Positions 16,304 to 24,612 are shown, counted from the first letter of the stretch. The stretch: 39,696 nt of DNA from Pannonibacter sp. SL95 (GCF_026672425.1 NZ_JAPPRC010000001.1:1-39696), one strand, 5' to 3'. Numbers and translations are program-made. Notes: a model not told the origin generated them from the sequence alone.

Positions 16304-17673
16304 CGCCCTCACCTGCGGGTGCTGCGGAGGCACGAAGCACCAGCTTTGCCGATGACGGCAACAGCGATCATGGCCCGCTGGCTGATGCCATCGCCTTCCA
16401 TCGGCAGAAGATCAGGTTGCCGACCAACCACTGGCACGATCTTTTGCACCATGCCCATGACCGTGCCTTCGTTGTTGCCGGTGCGACGCGGGACGCCCTG
16501 ATCGAGGACTTTCAGGCCGCGATCGATGACGCCCTTGCCAAAGGCCTGCCGTTCAATGGCTGGCTCGACAAGACGGGCGTTCACCAGCCAGGCTTCATTG
16601 ACCGGTTCGACGAGATCGTCCGCCGGCACGGATGGGATCACAAGGGCGGACGTGAATGGCGGGCACGGGTGATCTATGAGACGAACCTGAAATCTGCCCA
16701 TGCCGCCGGCCGCTATCGTCAGATGACCGATCCGGATGTGCTGAAGGTTTATCCTTACTGGGAGTATGTCCATGGCCTGGCCCGGGTCCCTGATACGCCG
16801 CGCGAAGATCACGAAGCCTGGAGCGGACTTGTCCTGCCGGCAGATGATCCATGGTGGCAGACCTACTATCCGCCCAATGGCTGGAAATGCGGCTGCGGAG
16901 TGCGGCCTGTCTCGCGGGCAAAGCTGAAGACGCTCGGCAAGGACGGGCCCGATCCCTCGCCGCCAATCGAGACCGAACGCCGACCGGATCCGGCAACCGG
17001 GCAGATCCTGGACTATCCAAAGGGCGTCGACATGGGCTGGGCCTATGCGCCTGGACGATCCTGGGCGAGCGGCCTGGTGCCGCGTGAACTGCAACAGCCC
17101 CTCGGCACACAGATGCAGCTGCCAGGGATTGTCCAGCTGCCAGAGATGGCTTCGATCGCCCGGCCTCTAAAGACGCGCAAACTTGCTTCCGGACTTCCCG
17201 AAGAGGCATATGTCGAAGCCTTCCTTGCCGAGTTCGACACCAGCCCCGACACACCGGAACTGTTCCGGGACAAGGCGGGGCATGCGGTTGTGATCTCTGA
17301 CGATCTGTTCCGCCGGCCAGATGGGACAAGCAAGCTCGTCAATCCGCGTGGCTTGCCAAGTTCGAGCCGGGCCACAGCCCTCGTTCAACTGGCGGAAGCC
17401 CTAAAAGATCCGGACGAGATCTGGATTGATTGGGAATGGCATGCCGCCCGCAACGCCTGGATCCTGAAACGCCGCTACCTTCGGGCCGCGCCAGATCTTG
17501 CCGGTCTGATCATTTTCGAATGGAGCCGCTTCGGATGGCGGGGCACCACAGCCTACAACGCGGAGTCTGGCAAGTCAGGCAAACGCCGGCCGAACTTCAA
17601 CCAGATCGAAACCTGGCGGCATGGCGTGCTTCTGTTCCGAAGGGAAACAGACAAGAGCAACACCGGGGAATGA
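16297..17673 (+). CDS. head morphogenesis protein (Mu gp30/F-like) with C-terminal PBECR2-like nuclease domain
   Basis: About 458 residues. The N-terminal half is the Mu F/SPP1 gp7 minor-head domain (NHWHDLLHHAHDRAFVVAGA, WRARVIYETNLKSAHAAGRY, then DPWWQTYYPPNGWKCGCGV with the conserved Cys pair). The C-terminal part from about 17230 (RDKAGHAVVISDDLFRRPDG; WIDWEWHAARNAWILKRRYL; GRRGTTAY-like segment; NFNQIETWRHGVLLFRR) fits the PBECR2 nuclease domain attached to phage head proteins. No ATG or GTG exists between 16288 and the first conserved residues, and the only in-frame upstream start (GTG 16078) would add 70 residues of portal shadow. Expression probably depends on the A9 shift. Confidence 0.85.
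   Translation, partial: LLTPSPAGAAEARSTSFADDGNSDHGPLADAIAFHRQKIRLPTNHWHDLLHHAHDRAFVVAGATRDALIEDFQAAIDDALAKGLPFNGWLDKTGVHQPGFIDRFDEIVRRHGWDHKGGREWRARVIYETNLKSAHAAGRYRQMTDPDVLKVYPYWEYVHGLARVPDTPREDHEAWSGLVLPADDPWWQTYYPPNGWKCGCGVRPVSRAKLKTLGKDGPDPSPPIETERRPDPATGQILDYPKGVDMGWAYAPGRSWASGLVPRELQQPLGTQMQLPGIVQLPEMASIARPLKTRKLASGLPEEAYVEAFLAEFDTSPDTPELFRDKAGHAVVISDDLFRRPDGTSKLVNPRGLPSSSRATALVQLAEALKDPDEIWIDWEWHAARNAWILKRRYLRAAPDLAGLIIFEWSRFGWRGTTAYNAESGKSGKRRPNFNQIETWRHGVLLFRRETDKSNTGE
17256..17266. promoter_or_regulatory. GGAACTGTTCC palindrome in the F-like gene
   Basis: Extended to CCGGAACTGTTCCGG (17254-17268). Inside coding sequence (TPELFRDKAG), and close to no gene start; likely not a promoter, though it could be a secondary site. 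Confidence 0.25.
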
Positions 17674-17811
17674 GAAAGGGCGGTCGACGCAGACCGCCCG
17701 GCGCAGGAACGGAAAGGAGGCCTGCGCCGGCCCACGTTCCTGTCGCAAAGCCAAGTTTACAGGCTCTTTGCTTCAGCTGCAATCAGCCAGGTACTGCGGA
17801 GGAAAACTCAA
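17674..17811 (+). other. intergenic region with two adjacent hairpins
   Basis: Stem GGGCGGTC/GACCGCCC (17678-17685, 17692-17699) is followed by stem GGCGCAGG/CCTGCGCC (17700-17707, 17721-17728). The second loop carries GGAAAGGAGG, a ribosome-site-like string with no start codon after it. There is no T tract, so it is more likely an mRNA stability or processing element than a terminator. Confidence 0.4.
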
Positions 17812-18309
17812 GTGCTGACCTTCCGTTTCGAGACAAGCCGGATCGGGCCAGAGATTGAGGCCCTGATCGGCAAGACTGGTGACCGCGCCGCGGCGCATCG
17901 GATCATCGGACTGACGCTCTATGATCAGACTGTCGACCGGTTTCAGAGGGAAATAGCGCCGGATGGCACGCCCTGGGCCCCGCTCTCCCCTTTGACGCTC
18001 TCCAGCCGCCGCAACAAGCGCGGCATCCTTCGGGATCGGGGCGAGCTGTTCGGCTCGATCCATCAGGTCCACAATGCGACGCGGGCCGAAGTCGGTACCC
18101 GCCTCAACCATCCGAAGGTGATGGTGATGCAGTCTGGTGCCACGATCCGGCCGCGCCGGGCGTCCGTGCTTGCCGTTCCCATGGGACGCGGCGGAAACAG
18201 GCCGGCCTTCATTCGCAAGGCCGTCATTCCGCCCCGGCCCTATATCGGGATCGGCCGGGGCGATGAGGAAGCTGTCAAAGATGCATTGCTGGCCTGGCTC
18301 GATGCGTGA
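17812..18309 (+). CDS. phage virion morphogenesis protein (Mu gpG-like)
   Basis: 165 residues from GTG 17812 with GGAGG about 12 nt upstream. Family blocks are QTVDRFQREIAPDGTPWAPL, LRDRGELFGSIHQVHNATRA, and RPYIGIGRGDEEAVKDALLA near the end. Mu gpG and the Phage_tail_S/virion morphogenesis family act in tail completion or head-tail assembly. Its position after F matches Mu. Confidence 0.88.
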   Translation: MLTFRFETSRIGPEIEALIGKTGDRAAAHRIIGLTLYDQTVDRFQREIAPDGTPWAPLSPLTLSSRRNKRGILRDRGELFGSIHQVHNATRAEVGTRLNHPKVMVMQSGATIRPRRASVLAVPMGRGGNRPAFIRKAVIPPRPYIGIGRGDEEAVKDALLAWLDA

Positions 18310-18323
18310 GGTGTTCAGCGCCT

Positions 18324-18659
18324 TCAGCGCTGCGATCCGAGCGCTTCTGCTGGAATATTGCCGCGACAACCTGCCTTCGGACCCTCGACGATCATGATGT
18401 CATGGGTGACGAAACCCATGTCCTTCATGATGATCTTGGTCCCTGGATCGACAATGCAGGCAACGAGAACCATAACCATCATCGGGTTGGTCTTGTGAAC
18501 GCCGGCGTTGATGAGCTGCATCGCTTCATCATGAGCAGCTTTGTCTTTCCAGACCCAGACGGCTCCCGCCCCGGTGAAGTCCTTCAGAACAAACTGTTGA
18601 GCTGCAGCGGAATGAAACGTGGCGCAAAGCGCGCCAATCAGAAAAAGAACACGAAGCAT
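18324..18659 (-). CDS. small secreted protein, antisense moron
   Basis: 111 residues from ATG 18659 with a TTGGAG ribosome site. The start MLRVLFLIGALCATFHSAAA is a classical Sec signal peptide (cut after AAA), then QQFVLKDFTGAGAVWVWKDK, AAHDEAMQLINAGVHKTNPM and a closing Cys in EGPKAGCRG. The mature part is about 90 residues. It is read against the late operon between gpG and the protease/scaffold gene, so it can be expressed in the lysogen: a lysogenic-conversion gene. I do not recognise the family; envelope or surface modification (for example superinfection exclusion) is a guess. Confidence 0.72.
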   Translation of the reverse strand: MLRVLFLIGALCATFHSAAAQQFVLKDFTGAGAVWVWKDKAAHDEAMQLINAGVHKTNPMMVMVLVACIVDPGTKIIMKDMGFVTHDIMIVEGPKAGCRGNIPAEALGSQR

Positions 18660-19060
18660 ATTGAACTCCAAGTTGTACGGCGCAGAAGTCTTGCCATGCA
18701 CCCGCACGGCGGGCAAGAGGTGCGAAGATGCAACCATCATCAAAAGCGGGCCAGGACTAAAGACAATCGGTTGCCGCCAGCATCGCGCATGGGCAAGGCG
18801 CACCCGCCGTTAAGGCCGCGTTAGAAGCCCGGCAAAAGGCCTTTGGCTTTCTGTCCTGCCTTGGCAGATGGCGGTCCTCAGATGGCACCCGCCAGGCTCC
18901 GGCCGGTTGCGCATCAATTGGCTCCCGGATAGGGTGCCGCTTACCTGACCGTATGTTCCGCATCAGACGTGTCCCTGATGCCCTCTGGAACAGTTCCGGC
19001 GCATATCCCTCCCGCCACTGACAATGTCGCTCCAGTTGACCAAAACCGGAGCGACGGCCC
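18660..19060. promoter_or_regulatory. 400-bp intergenic region before the head-protease operon
   Basis: No convincing gene in either direction. It contains the upstream region of the antisense secreted protein on its left and, on its right, the palindrome at 18987 followed by GGCGCATATCCC and then TGACAATGTC near 19020, a possible -10. The region corresponds to the site of Mu promoter PI, upstream of gene I. Confidence 0.5.
18987..18997. promoter_or_regulatory. GGAACAGTTCC palindrome, candidate late promoter (PI-like)
   Basis: Perfect 11-bp palindrome with right flank GGCGCATATCCC, nearly the same as the copy at 10421. It is 64 bp before the protease/scaffold gene start. Confidence 0.6.
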
Positions 19061-20224
19061 GTGCCGCAGGCGACCTCAACCCGCAAGATCGAAGTGTTCC
19101 GTCCAGGAACGTTCACGGCCATGTCCGGTGCGTCCTTTACCGCCAGTGCCAGCGACCTGGCGGCGCTGGCAGACCGGTATGATGCCGAGAACAATCCGGT
19201 CCCGGTGGTCGTTGGCCATCCCAGGACGGATGCGCCTGCCTATGGCTGGGTAAAGAGTTTCACCTATGACGCGGACGCTGAGCGGCTGATTGCAGAAGTC
19301 GGCGAGCTGGAACCCGGATTTGCCTCGGCAGTGTCCGACGGCCGCTACAAGAAAATCTCGATGTCGTTCCATGTTCCAGGCGCCCCGTCCAACCCGGCCG
19401 GCGATGCGCTTTACCCCAAACATGTCGGGTTTCTAGGGGGGGCCGCCCCCGCCGTGCCGGGCCTTAAGCCGGTGTCCTTCACAGATGCCGCTGACCTCAT
19501 CACGGTCGAGGTGGCCTCCTTTGCCGATCCAGCCTTCCGCGATGTGGCGAGCCTCTTTCGCCGCTTCAGGGAATGGCTGATCGAGACACGCGATGCAGAG
19601 ACCGCCGACAAGGTCATGCCGGACTACACGATCCGCTGGATCGACGAGGCCGGCACGCTGCCGGCGCCGCAGCCAGCCGCCTTTGCCGCAAGTCCTGAAA
19701 CCGTTTCGATCTCACAGGAACCGATCATGTCCACCACCACACCGCCCGCTCATTCATCCGCTCCCGCCCCCGATGCGGATCTGGCTGCCCGCGAAGCCGC
19801 CCTCCGGGCTAGGGAAGATGCGCTCAATGCCCGCGAAACCGAACAGCGTCACGGCGCAAATGTCAGCTTTGCCGAGGGCCTGATCGCCTCAGGGCAGCTT
19901 GCCACTGGCCACAAGGCCAAGCTGGTGGCGCTTCTGGATGGCCTCGCCGGTGCGTCGTCCGCTGCAATCTCCTTTTCCGAAAACGGATCCGAAGTCACCA
20001 CGGGTCTCGTTGATCTGGCGAAGTCGCTTTTCGAGACCGCTCCGAAGATCGTCGAGTTCGGCGAGACGGACATGGGGGATGCCCCGGAAGCGTCTGCGAA
20101 TGACGCAGAAAACCTCGCCCGCGAAGCAATTGCCTTCCAGGCAACGCAGCGGGCCGCCGGCATCACCGTCTCGGCAGCCGATGCCGTCACCCATGTCGAG
20201 AAGACGCGAGGCCTCAGGACCTGA
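19061..20224 (+). CDS. head protease/scaffold (Mu gene I/gp32-like)
   Basis: 387 residues from GTG 19061. The protease half starts KIEVFRPGTFTAMSGASFTA, then PVVVGHPRTDAPAYGWVKSF and YKKISMSFHVPG with the probable catalytic Ser region, and continues to about 215. The C-terminal third, from Met223, is a charged helical scaffold (LAAREAALRAREDALNARE). In Mu the protease processes the scaffold, and the shorter scaffold Z is made from an internal start in the same frame; the same arrangement is visible here. Confidence 0.87.
   Translation: MPQATSTRKIEVFRPGTFTAMSGASFTASASDLAALADRYDAENNPVPVVVGHPRTDAPAYGWVKSFTYDADAERLIAEVGELEPGFASAVSDGRYKKISMSFHVPGAPSNPAGDALYPKHVGFLGGAAPAVPGLKPVSFTDAADLITVEVASFADPAFRDVASLFRRFREWLIETRDAETADKVMPDYTIRWIDEAGTLPAPQPAAFAASPETVSISQEPIMSTTTPPAHSSAPAPDADLAAREAALRAREDALNARETEQRHGANVSFAEGLIASGQLATGHKAKLVALLDGLAGASSAAISFSENGSEVTTGLVDLAKSLFETAPKIVEFGETDMGDAPEASANDAENLAREAIAFQATQRAAGITVSAADAVTHVEKTRGLRT
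19727..20224 (+). CDS. nested scaffold protein (Mu Z-like) from internal start
   Basis: In-frame ATG 19727 (MSTTTPPAHSSAPAPD) preceded by an AGGA ribosome site at 8-11 nt. The 165-residue product would be scaffold alone, with helical ADLAAREAALRAREDALNAR and a C-terminal LAREAIAFQATQRAAGITVS. Modelled on the Mu I/Z pair; inferred from position and SD. Confidence 0.6.
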   Translation: MSTTTPPAHSSAPAPDADLAAREAALRAREDALNARETEQRHGANVSFAEGLIASGQLATGHKAKLVALLDGLAGASSAAISFSENGSEVTTGLVDLAKSLFETAPKIVEFGETDMGDAPEASANDAENLAREAIAFQATQRAAGITVSAADAVTHVEKTRGLRT

Positions 20225-20288
20225 GGCCCACCCTGTCTGATATCCGGCTGATGTCCAGCCGCTCTGTTGTCAATGAGGAGCCACCAGC

Positions 20289-20660
20289 ATGCATGTTGGT
20301 CTGATCAAGAATTTCACCGCAGACGGCCCGATCGGCAAGCGGCGTCTTGTGACTTTCGGCAGCGCGGAAGGCCGCGTTGCCCTCGCCGGCATCGGGGCGG
20401 TGCTGCTCGGCACGACCGCAATCAGGGGCGCGGCTGGCACCGGCGAGCGGATTGACGTCTGTCTCGATCACATCCGTGAAGTCGAGTTCGGAGGCACGGT
20501 GGCTTATGGCGACCCGCTCACCAGTGATGCGAACGGCCGCGCGATCAAGGCTGCGCCTGGGGCTGGCGCTTCATTGCCAATCATTGGCCGCGCGATGAGC
20601 GCCGGTGGTCTCGGCGTCATCGGTCATGTCCTGATCCAGCCCGCAACGCTGCGCGGCTGA
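20289..20660 (+). CDS. capsid decoration-like protein (DUF2190 type)
   Basis: 123 residues, Gly/Ala-rich beta protein (GRVALAGIGAVLLGTTAIRG, then GGTVAYGDPLTSDANGRAIK and AAPGAGASLPIIGRAMSAGG). The pattern fits DUF2190/head-cement proteins that sit just upstream of the major capsid protein. GAGGAG lies upstream of the ATG at 20289. Confidence 0.75.
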   Translation: MHVGLIKNFTADGPIGKRRLVTFGSAEGRVALAGIGAVLLGTTAIRGAAGTGERIDVCLDHIREVEFGGTVAYGDPLTSDANGRAIKAAPGAGASLPIIGRAMSAGGLGVIGHVLIQPATLRG

Positions 20661-20790
20661 CCAGTTTACCGAAAGCGCGGTCCTGACCGCGCTGGCCGCA
20701 GCGATCCCTGCAGTCCCAAACCTTCTTTGAAAGAAAGCAGCCATGTCCAGCGCCACTGACCAGTTTACCGAAAGCGCGGTCCTGACCGCG
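20657..20790 (+). repeat. 35-bp direct repeat: partial duplication of the capsid gene start
   Basis: The 35 bp at 20657-20691 recur identically at 20756-20790, 99 bp downstream, where they encode TDQFTESAVLTA of the major capsid protein. In the upstream copy the same reading frame gives DQFTESAVLTALAAAIPAVP then LL and a stop, with no start codon of its own. It is a remnant or partial tandem duplication. Confidence 0.85.
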
Positions 20791-21678
20791 ATTGCCATCG
20801 CCTATTCCAACCCGGACTACAACCTGATCGCCGACCAGGTCTTGCCCCGGGTGCCCGCGCCGGCCGCAACCTTCAAGTATCAGGTCTACGACGAGGCGGA
20901 AGCCTTCACGCTGCCCGACACCCGCGTCGGACGCCGCTCGGCGCCGAACCAGGTGGAGATTTCCGGCAGCGAGCGGGAGGCCAGTACCGAGGAGTATGGC
21001 ATCGACATCCCGCTCGACAACAAGACCATCGCCGAGGCTCAGCGCAACAAGTGGGACCCGGACAGGCGGGCGACCGAACGGGCGGCGGACATTGTCCTTC
21101 TCGACCGGGAAGTGCGTACGGCAAGTCTGGTCAAGGATCCGGCCAACTATCACCCCGACCACGTCGAGACCCTGGCCGGTGCCGACATCTTCACGGACCC
21201 TGCGAGCGATCCGATCACGGTGATCGAAGATCTGATGGCGACCTGCTGGCAGCGGCCGAACCAGCTGACACTGGGCTTCAGCGCCTGGCGTGCCCTGCGC
21301 AAGCACCCGAAGGTCGTCAAGGCCGTGCACGGAAACTCCGGCGACCAGGGCCGGGCAACGCGGCAGCAGATTGCCGAACTCCTGGAGGTCCAGCGTGTTC
21401 TGGTGGGCGAAAGCCGCGTCAACATCAAGCGTCCGGGCGAGGCGCCGGTTCTGGCCCGGGTCTGGGACAATATCGTTGCAGGCCAGTTCATCAACCGGAC
21501 GGCTGACACCACCGGTGGACTGACCTTCGGCTACACCGCTCAGCTGGGTACCAAGATCGCCGGCACGCTTCCGGCCAACATGGGCTTGCGGGGCGGCAAG
21601 CTCGTCCGTTCCGGCGAGGAAGTGCGCGAGCTGATCGTGGCCAACCGGGCCGGTTTCCTGATCCGCAATGCGGCCTGA
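20743..21678 (+). CDS. major capsid protein
   Basis: 311 residues, HK97-fold coat protein of the Mu-like/E-type class by position and content: TAIAIAYSNPDYNLIADQVL near the start, then DTRVGRRSAPNQVEISGSER, YGIDIPLDNKTIAEAQ (E-loop to spine region), NQLTLGFSAWRALRKHPKVV (P domain) and VARVWDN-like GPVLARVWDNIVAGQF segment. Ribosome site AAAGAAAG precedes ATG 20743. Follows the decoration protein as in other Mu-like heads. Confidence 0.88.
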   Translation: MSSATDQFTESAVLTAIAIAYSNPDYNLIADQVLPRVPAPAATFKYQVYDEAEAFTLPDTRVGRRSAPNQVEISGSEREASTEEYGIDIPLDNKTIAEAQRNKWDPDRRATERAADIVLLDREVRTASLVKDPANYHPDHVETLAGADIFTDPASDPITVIEDLMATCWQRPNQLTLGFSAWRALRKHPKVVKAVHGNSGDQGRATRQQIAELLEVQRVLVGESRVNIKRPGEAPVLARVWDNIVAGQFINRTADTTGGLTFGYTAQLGTKIAGTLPANMGLRGGKLVRSGEEVRELIVANRAGFLIRNAA

Positions 21679-21702
21679 TCCCTCAAACCAGGAGCTGAGA
21701 CC

Positions 21703-22056
21703 ATGACCGATACGCTGACCTATCCCGTCCTGGCTGCTGTCCGGCACAACCGGGTCCGCTATGCGCCGGATGATCCCGATCACAACACCATCGACCTGGC
21801 ACCTGGAGAGGCCAGACCGCTGCTGATGCTCAAGGTGATCGGGGAGCCCGTCACACCTGTCCAGGTCAATGATGTCCCTGCCGATGATGTCCCGGCTGGC
21901 GATGCAACTGGCCCTGTTGATGCTGGCCCTGATGAAGCTGGCCCTGATGAAGCTGGCGATGATGAAGCCGGACCGGATCACGATGGACCGGCGCGCGCAG
22001 CTGACGCGCTGACGAAATCCGGCAAGCGTACGGCAAAAGCACAGAAGCCGGATTGA
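21703..22056 (+). CDS. Mu gp35-like protein with tandem acidic repeat
   Basis: 117 residues. The N-terminus (YPVLAAVRHNRVRYAPDDPD, then DLAPGEARPLLMLKVIGEPV) is a small beta domain typical of the gp35-like position after the capsid gene. The C-terminal half is a repeat (AGPDE, AGPDE, AGDDE, AGPDH) and a Lys-rich end. Role probably accessory head protein; function not known. Confidence 0.72.
   Translation: MTDTLTYPVLAAVRHNRVRYAPDDPDHNTIDLAPGEARPLLMLKVIGEPVTPVQVNDVPADDVPAGDATGPVDAGPDEAGPDEAGDDEAGPDHDGPARAADALTKSGKRTAKAQKPD
21907..21981 (+). repeat. five 15-bp tandem repeats in the gp35-like gene
   Basis: Units at 21907, 21922, 21937, 21952 and 21967. The second and third are identical (GCTGGCCCTGATGAA); the others vary at 1-5 positions. 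Each encodes a GP-D-E/H pentapeptide, so copy number can change without frame change. Confidence 0.85.
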
Positions 22057-22104
22057 TCCGGACAATCAGGCGTCCGGTCCAGGGACCTGGGAGCGTTAAA
22101 AGCG

Positions 22105-22594
22105 ATGACGACAGGCAGCTATCTAACGGTGGACGAGCTGATCGCGCTCAACAGCGAGGAAGATCTCATCGCCCTGGCGGGCATTGGCGGGTTCAACTCC
22201 GCAGGTGGCCGGACCCTCGACCGGGACCGCCTGTCCGCGCAGATCCGGCGTGCCCAGAGCCTGATAGACGGACATGTGCTGAACCGCTTCCCAGCGCTTG
22301 GCGCGGTGCCTTGCGCGGATATGCCCGCGAGCCTGAAAGGTGCGGCGGCGGATCTCGTCGTCTACTGGCTGCGCGACCGTGTTGCCGATCGAGGCGCAGT
22401 GGATGACGTGACGCGTGCCCGCTACCTGGACGTGATGGACTTCCTGAAAGGCATCCGCGACGGCAAGACGGACCTCGGGCCCGGGCGCGACGGGCTTGGC
22501 GGCTTGCCTGGCGGCGGCGCGGGACAGACAGACCGGATCGCTAAGCAGTTTCCCCGCTGCCCGCGCCCCGTCCATGCTGGAGGGCTGGCGGTGA
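22105..22594 (+). CDS. Mu gp36-like protein (DUF1320), apparent fusion to gp37 caused by a frame change
   Basis: About 162 residues. DUF1320 layout: YLTVDELIALNSEEDLIALA, then IRRAQSLIDGHVLNRFPALG and ADLVVYWLRDRVADRGAVDD, as in Mu gp36 (head-tail completion). As written the frame runs straight into gp37 with no stop. Removing one A of the AA at 22543 gives an ending SSFPAARAPSMLEGWR and a TGA (22592-22594) that overlaps the gp37 GTG, the normal arrangement. A natural gp36-gp37 fusion is the alternative. Confidence 0.78.
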
Positions 22595-23058
22595 GCGTGA
22601 TCCAGTCCATCGAAACGCAGCTGATCGCCCGGCTGAAACGGTGCCTGCCATCGGAGTTCTACGTGGTCGGCTTTCCGGGTAACCCGGAAGCCTTCGACCC
22701 GGCGAAGATGCGCGCGGCTGCGTTGGTCCATTATTCCGGCGCACGTTATGGCGAGGGCAATGGCATGGACCTTGCCCGTCAATCGCGCGAACTCAGGTTC
22801 ACCATCGTCCTTTACCTCGGCGACCTGAATGGCGGCGCTGCCGCCTATCCCATTCTCGATACGATGCGCCAGTGGTTGCAGAACACGGCCCTGGAAGGGG
22901 CAACGCCGCTCAAGATGATGAGCGAACGGCTTACCGACCAGGCTGCCGGCCAATGGGACTGGCAGGTGGATGTCTCCTGCGTTGTCGCATCCGTTGCCGC
23001 CGAGCAATCGCCGGCGCGCCCCCGTATCCCGCTCACCCGCTTTCAGGAGGAGGGTTAG
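22591..23058 (+). CDS. Mu gp37-like protein (DUF1834)
   Basis: 155 residues from GTG 22591 (SD GGAGGG 9-14 nt upstream): SVIQSIETQLIARLKRCLPS, then RAAALVHYSGARYGEG and LRFTIVLYLGDLNG, PILDTMRQWLQNTALEGATP, matching DUF1834 proteins that follow gp36. Probably a tail-terminator-like completion protein. In the raw sequence it is in frame with gp36. Confidence 0.8.
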   Translation: MSVIQSIETQLIARLKRCLPSEFYVVGFPGNPEAFDPAKMRAAALVHYSGARYGEGNGMDLARQSRELRFTIVLYLGDLNGGAAAYPILDTMRQWLQNTALEGATPLKMMSERLTDQAAGQWDWQVDVSCVVASVAAEQSPARPRIPLTRFQEEG

Positions 23059-23061
23059 GCC

Positions 23062-23289
23062 ATGCCTGCCAAACCGACCCACAGCTTTGCCACCTACACG
23101 TATCTTGGTCCGGTCCAGTCCGTCTCCCTGCGGGGCAAGGATACGGACGGAAACACCGTCACATTCTTTGAAGAAACGCTGTGCCCTGGACGGGACTACC
23201 TGCTGCCGGAGGGGCATGCGGCTGTCGCCGGCTGGAAAGCCCTGAACCTCATCATGCCGGCCCACCAGGCAAGCAACGGAGACGCGTAA
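23062..23289 (+). CDS. Mu gp38-like protein (DUF2635)
   Basis: 75 residues; end block DYLLPEGHAAVAGWKALNLI resembles the DUF2635 signature (LLPxxG, then W near the end) found between gp37 and the sheath gene. GGAGGAGG lies about 10 nt upstream of the ATG. Role unknown. Confidence 0.65.
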   Translation: MPAKPTHSFATYTYLGPVQSVSLRGKDTDGNTVTFFEETLCPGRDYLLPEGHAAVAGWKALNLIMPAHQASNGDA

Positions 23290-23290
23290 C

Positions 23291-24612
23291 ATGGCAAGCT
23301 CGGAACGCTACTTCGGACCTGAAGTCGTCGATGTCGACGAAGGCGGCCTTCTCGTCCGCGAACTGAAAGCGGCGACCGCGTTTCTGATCGGTACAGCACC
23401 GATCCATGAAGTCCACGTAACCCCGGCGGCGCGCGCGGCCTATATCAACAAGCCGATCCTGATCCGGCGCCAGTCCGACATCACCCGGCATTTCGGCCCG
23501 GTGCGGGACGGCTACACGATCCCGCAGAAGCTGAACGCCATGTTCTCCAAGGCGAGAACCGCCGGCATCGGCACGATCTGTGTGGTCAACGTCTTTGATC
23601 CTGCGGTGCACAAGGACGGAGCCAACACGCCCGATCCCTCGCGAGTAACTGCCCTCGACATCATCGGGACCTTCGACGCGGCCGGCAATCCGTCCGGCCT
23701 GAAGCTCGCCTATTCGTGCTATCAGGCCTATGGCTGGTTCCCCAAAATCCTGCTGGCAACAGGCTTCGACGGATTGAGCGGTGTGCGGGCAGAACTTGGT
23801 GTGATCGCCGGACGGATCCGGGCGCGCTATCTTCTGGACGCGCCGCTCGGCGTCACCGTGCAGCATGTCATCGAAGCCCGCGGGCCGTCGGGGAGCTTTG
23901 ACTGGCAGACCAGCGATCGCCGCGCGATCCTGTGCTGGCCGCATATGAAGGTCGTGAACCTTGATCCGGCTTCGTCAACCGCCGCAAGCCGATTGCTGAC
24001 GCCTATTCCGCACATCTGGCCGGCGTCATGCTGTCGAGTGTCATGGAATATGGCTACCACCATTCCCCTTCGAACAGGCCGATTGCCGGCATTGAGGAGG
24101 CCGCGCAGCAGGTGCTGTACATTCCCGGAGACAAGACGTCGGACGTCCAGGAACTGCGCGGTGCGGGCATCGTCACGGTCGAGGAGCGTTGGGGCAAAGG
24201 GCCCCATGTTTCCGGCAACAGGTCCGCTGCCTATCCGACCGTCACGGACATGCGCAACTTCATCCATGTGCAATTCATTGAGGACGTGATGGACGAGGCG
24301 ATCCTTCATTTCCTCGACGAGTGGAAGGACCGCAACGCAAACCCGGCTTCGCTGGAAAAGGTCGAGGACCGGATCAACGCCTACGGCCTGTCCAAGACGG
24401 TCGGCAAGGATCCGGCGCTCTATGATTTCCGGTTTTCCTTTGACCGCAAGAAGACCACGCCCGCCAGCATCGCAGATGGCTGGCTGTACTGGCGCCAGGA
24501 CTATGCGCCGGTTGGCCTGATGGAGCGGCTGACGGTCGAGCGGTCGATCAACATCGACCTGATCCGCAACGCGCTTGGCCTTGCCACGACGACAGACCCG
24601 CAGGTGGCCTGA
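23291..24612 (+). CDS. tail sheath protein (P2 FI-type), one frame break
   Basis: About 440 residues once joined. The first 233 (GPEVVDVDEGGLLVRELKAA; ATAFLIGTAPIHEVHVTPAA; NKPILIRRQSDITRHFGPVR) resemble the FI/contractile sheath N-terminus. The frame fails near 23990, where one missing base restores ADAYSAHLAGVMLSSVMEYG, then YHHSPSNRPIAGIEEAAQQV, RNFIHVQFIEDVMDEAILHF and RLTVERSINIDLIRNALGLA. It contracts to drive the tube through the envelope. FI-like, so the tail module differs from Mu itself. Confidence 0.87.
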
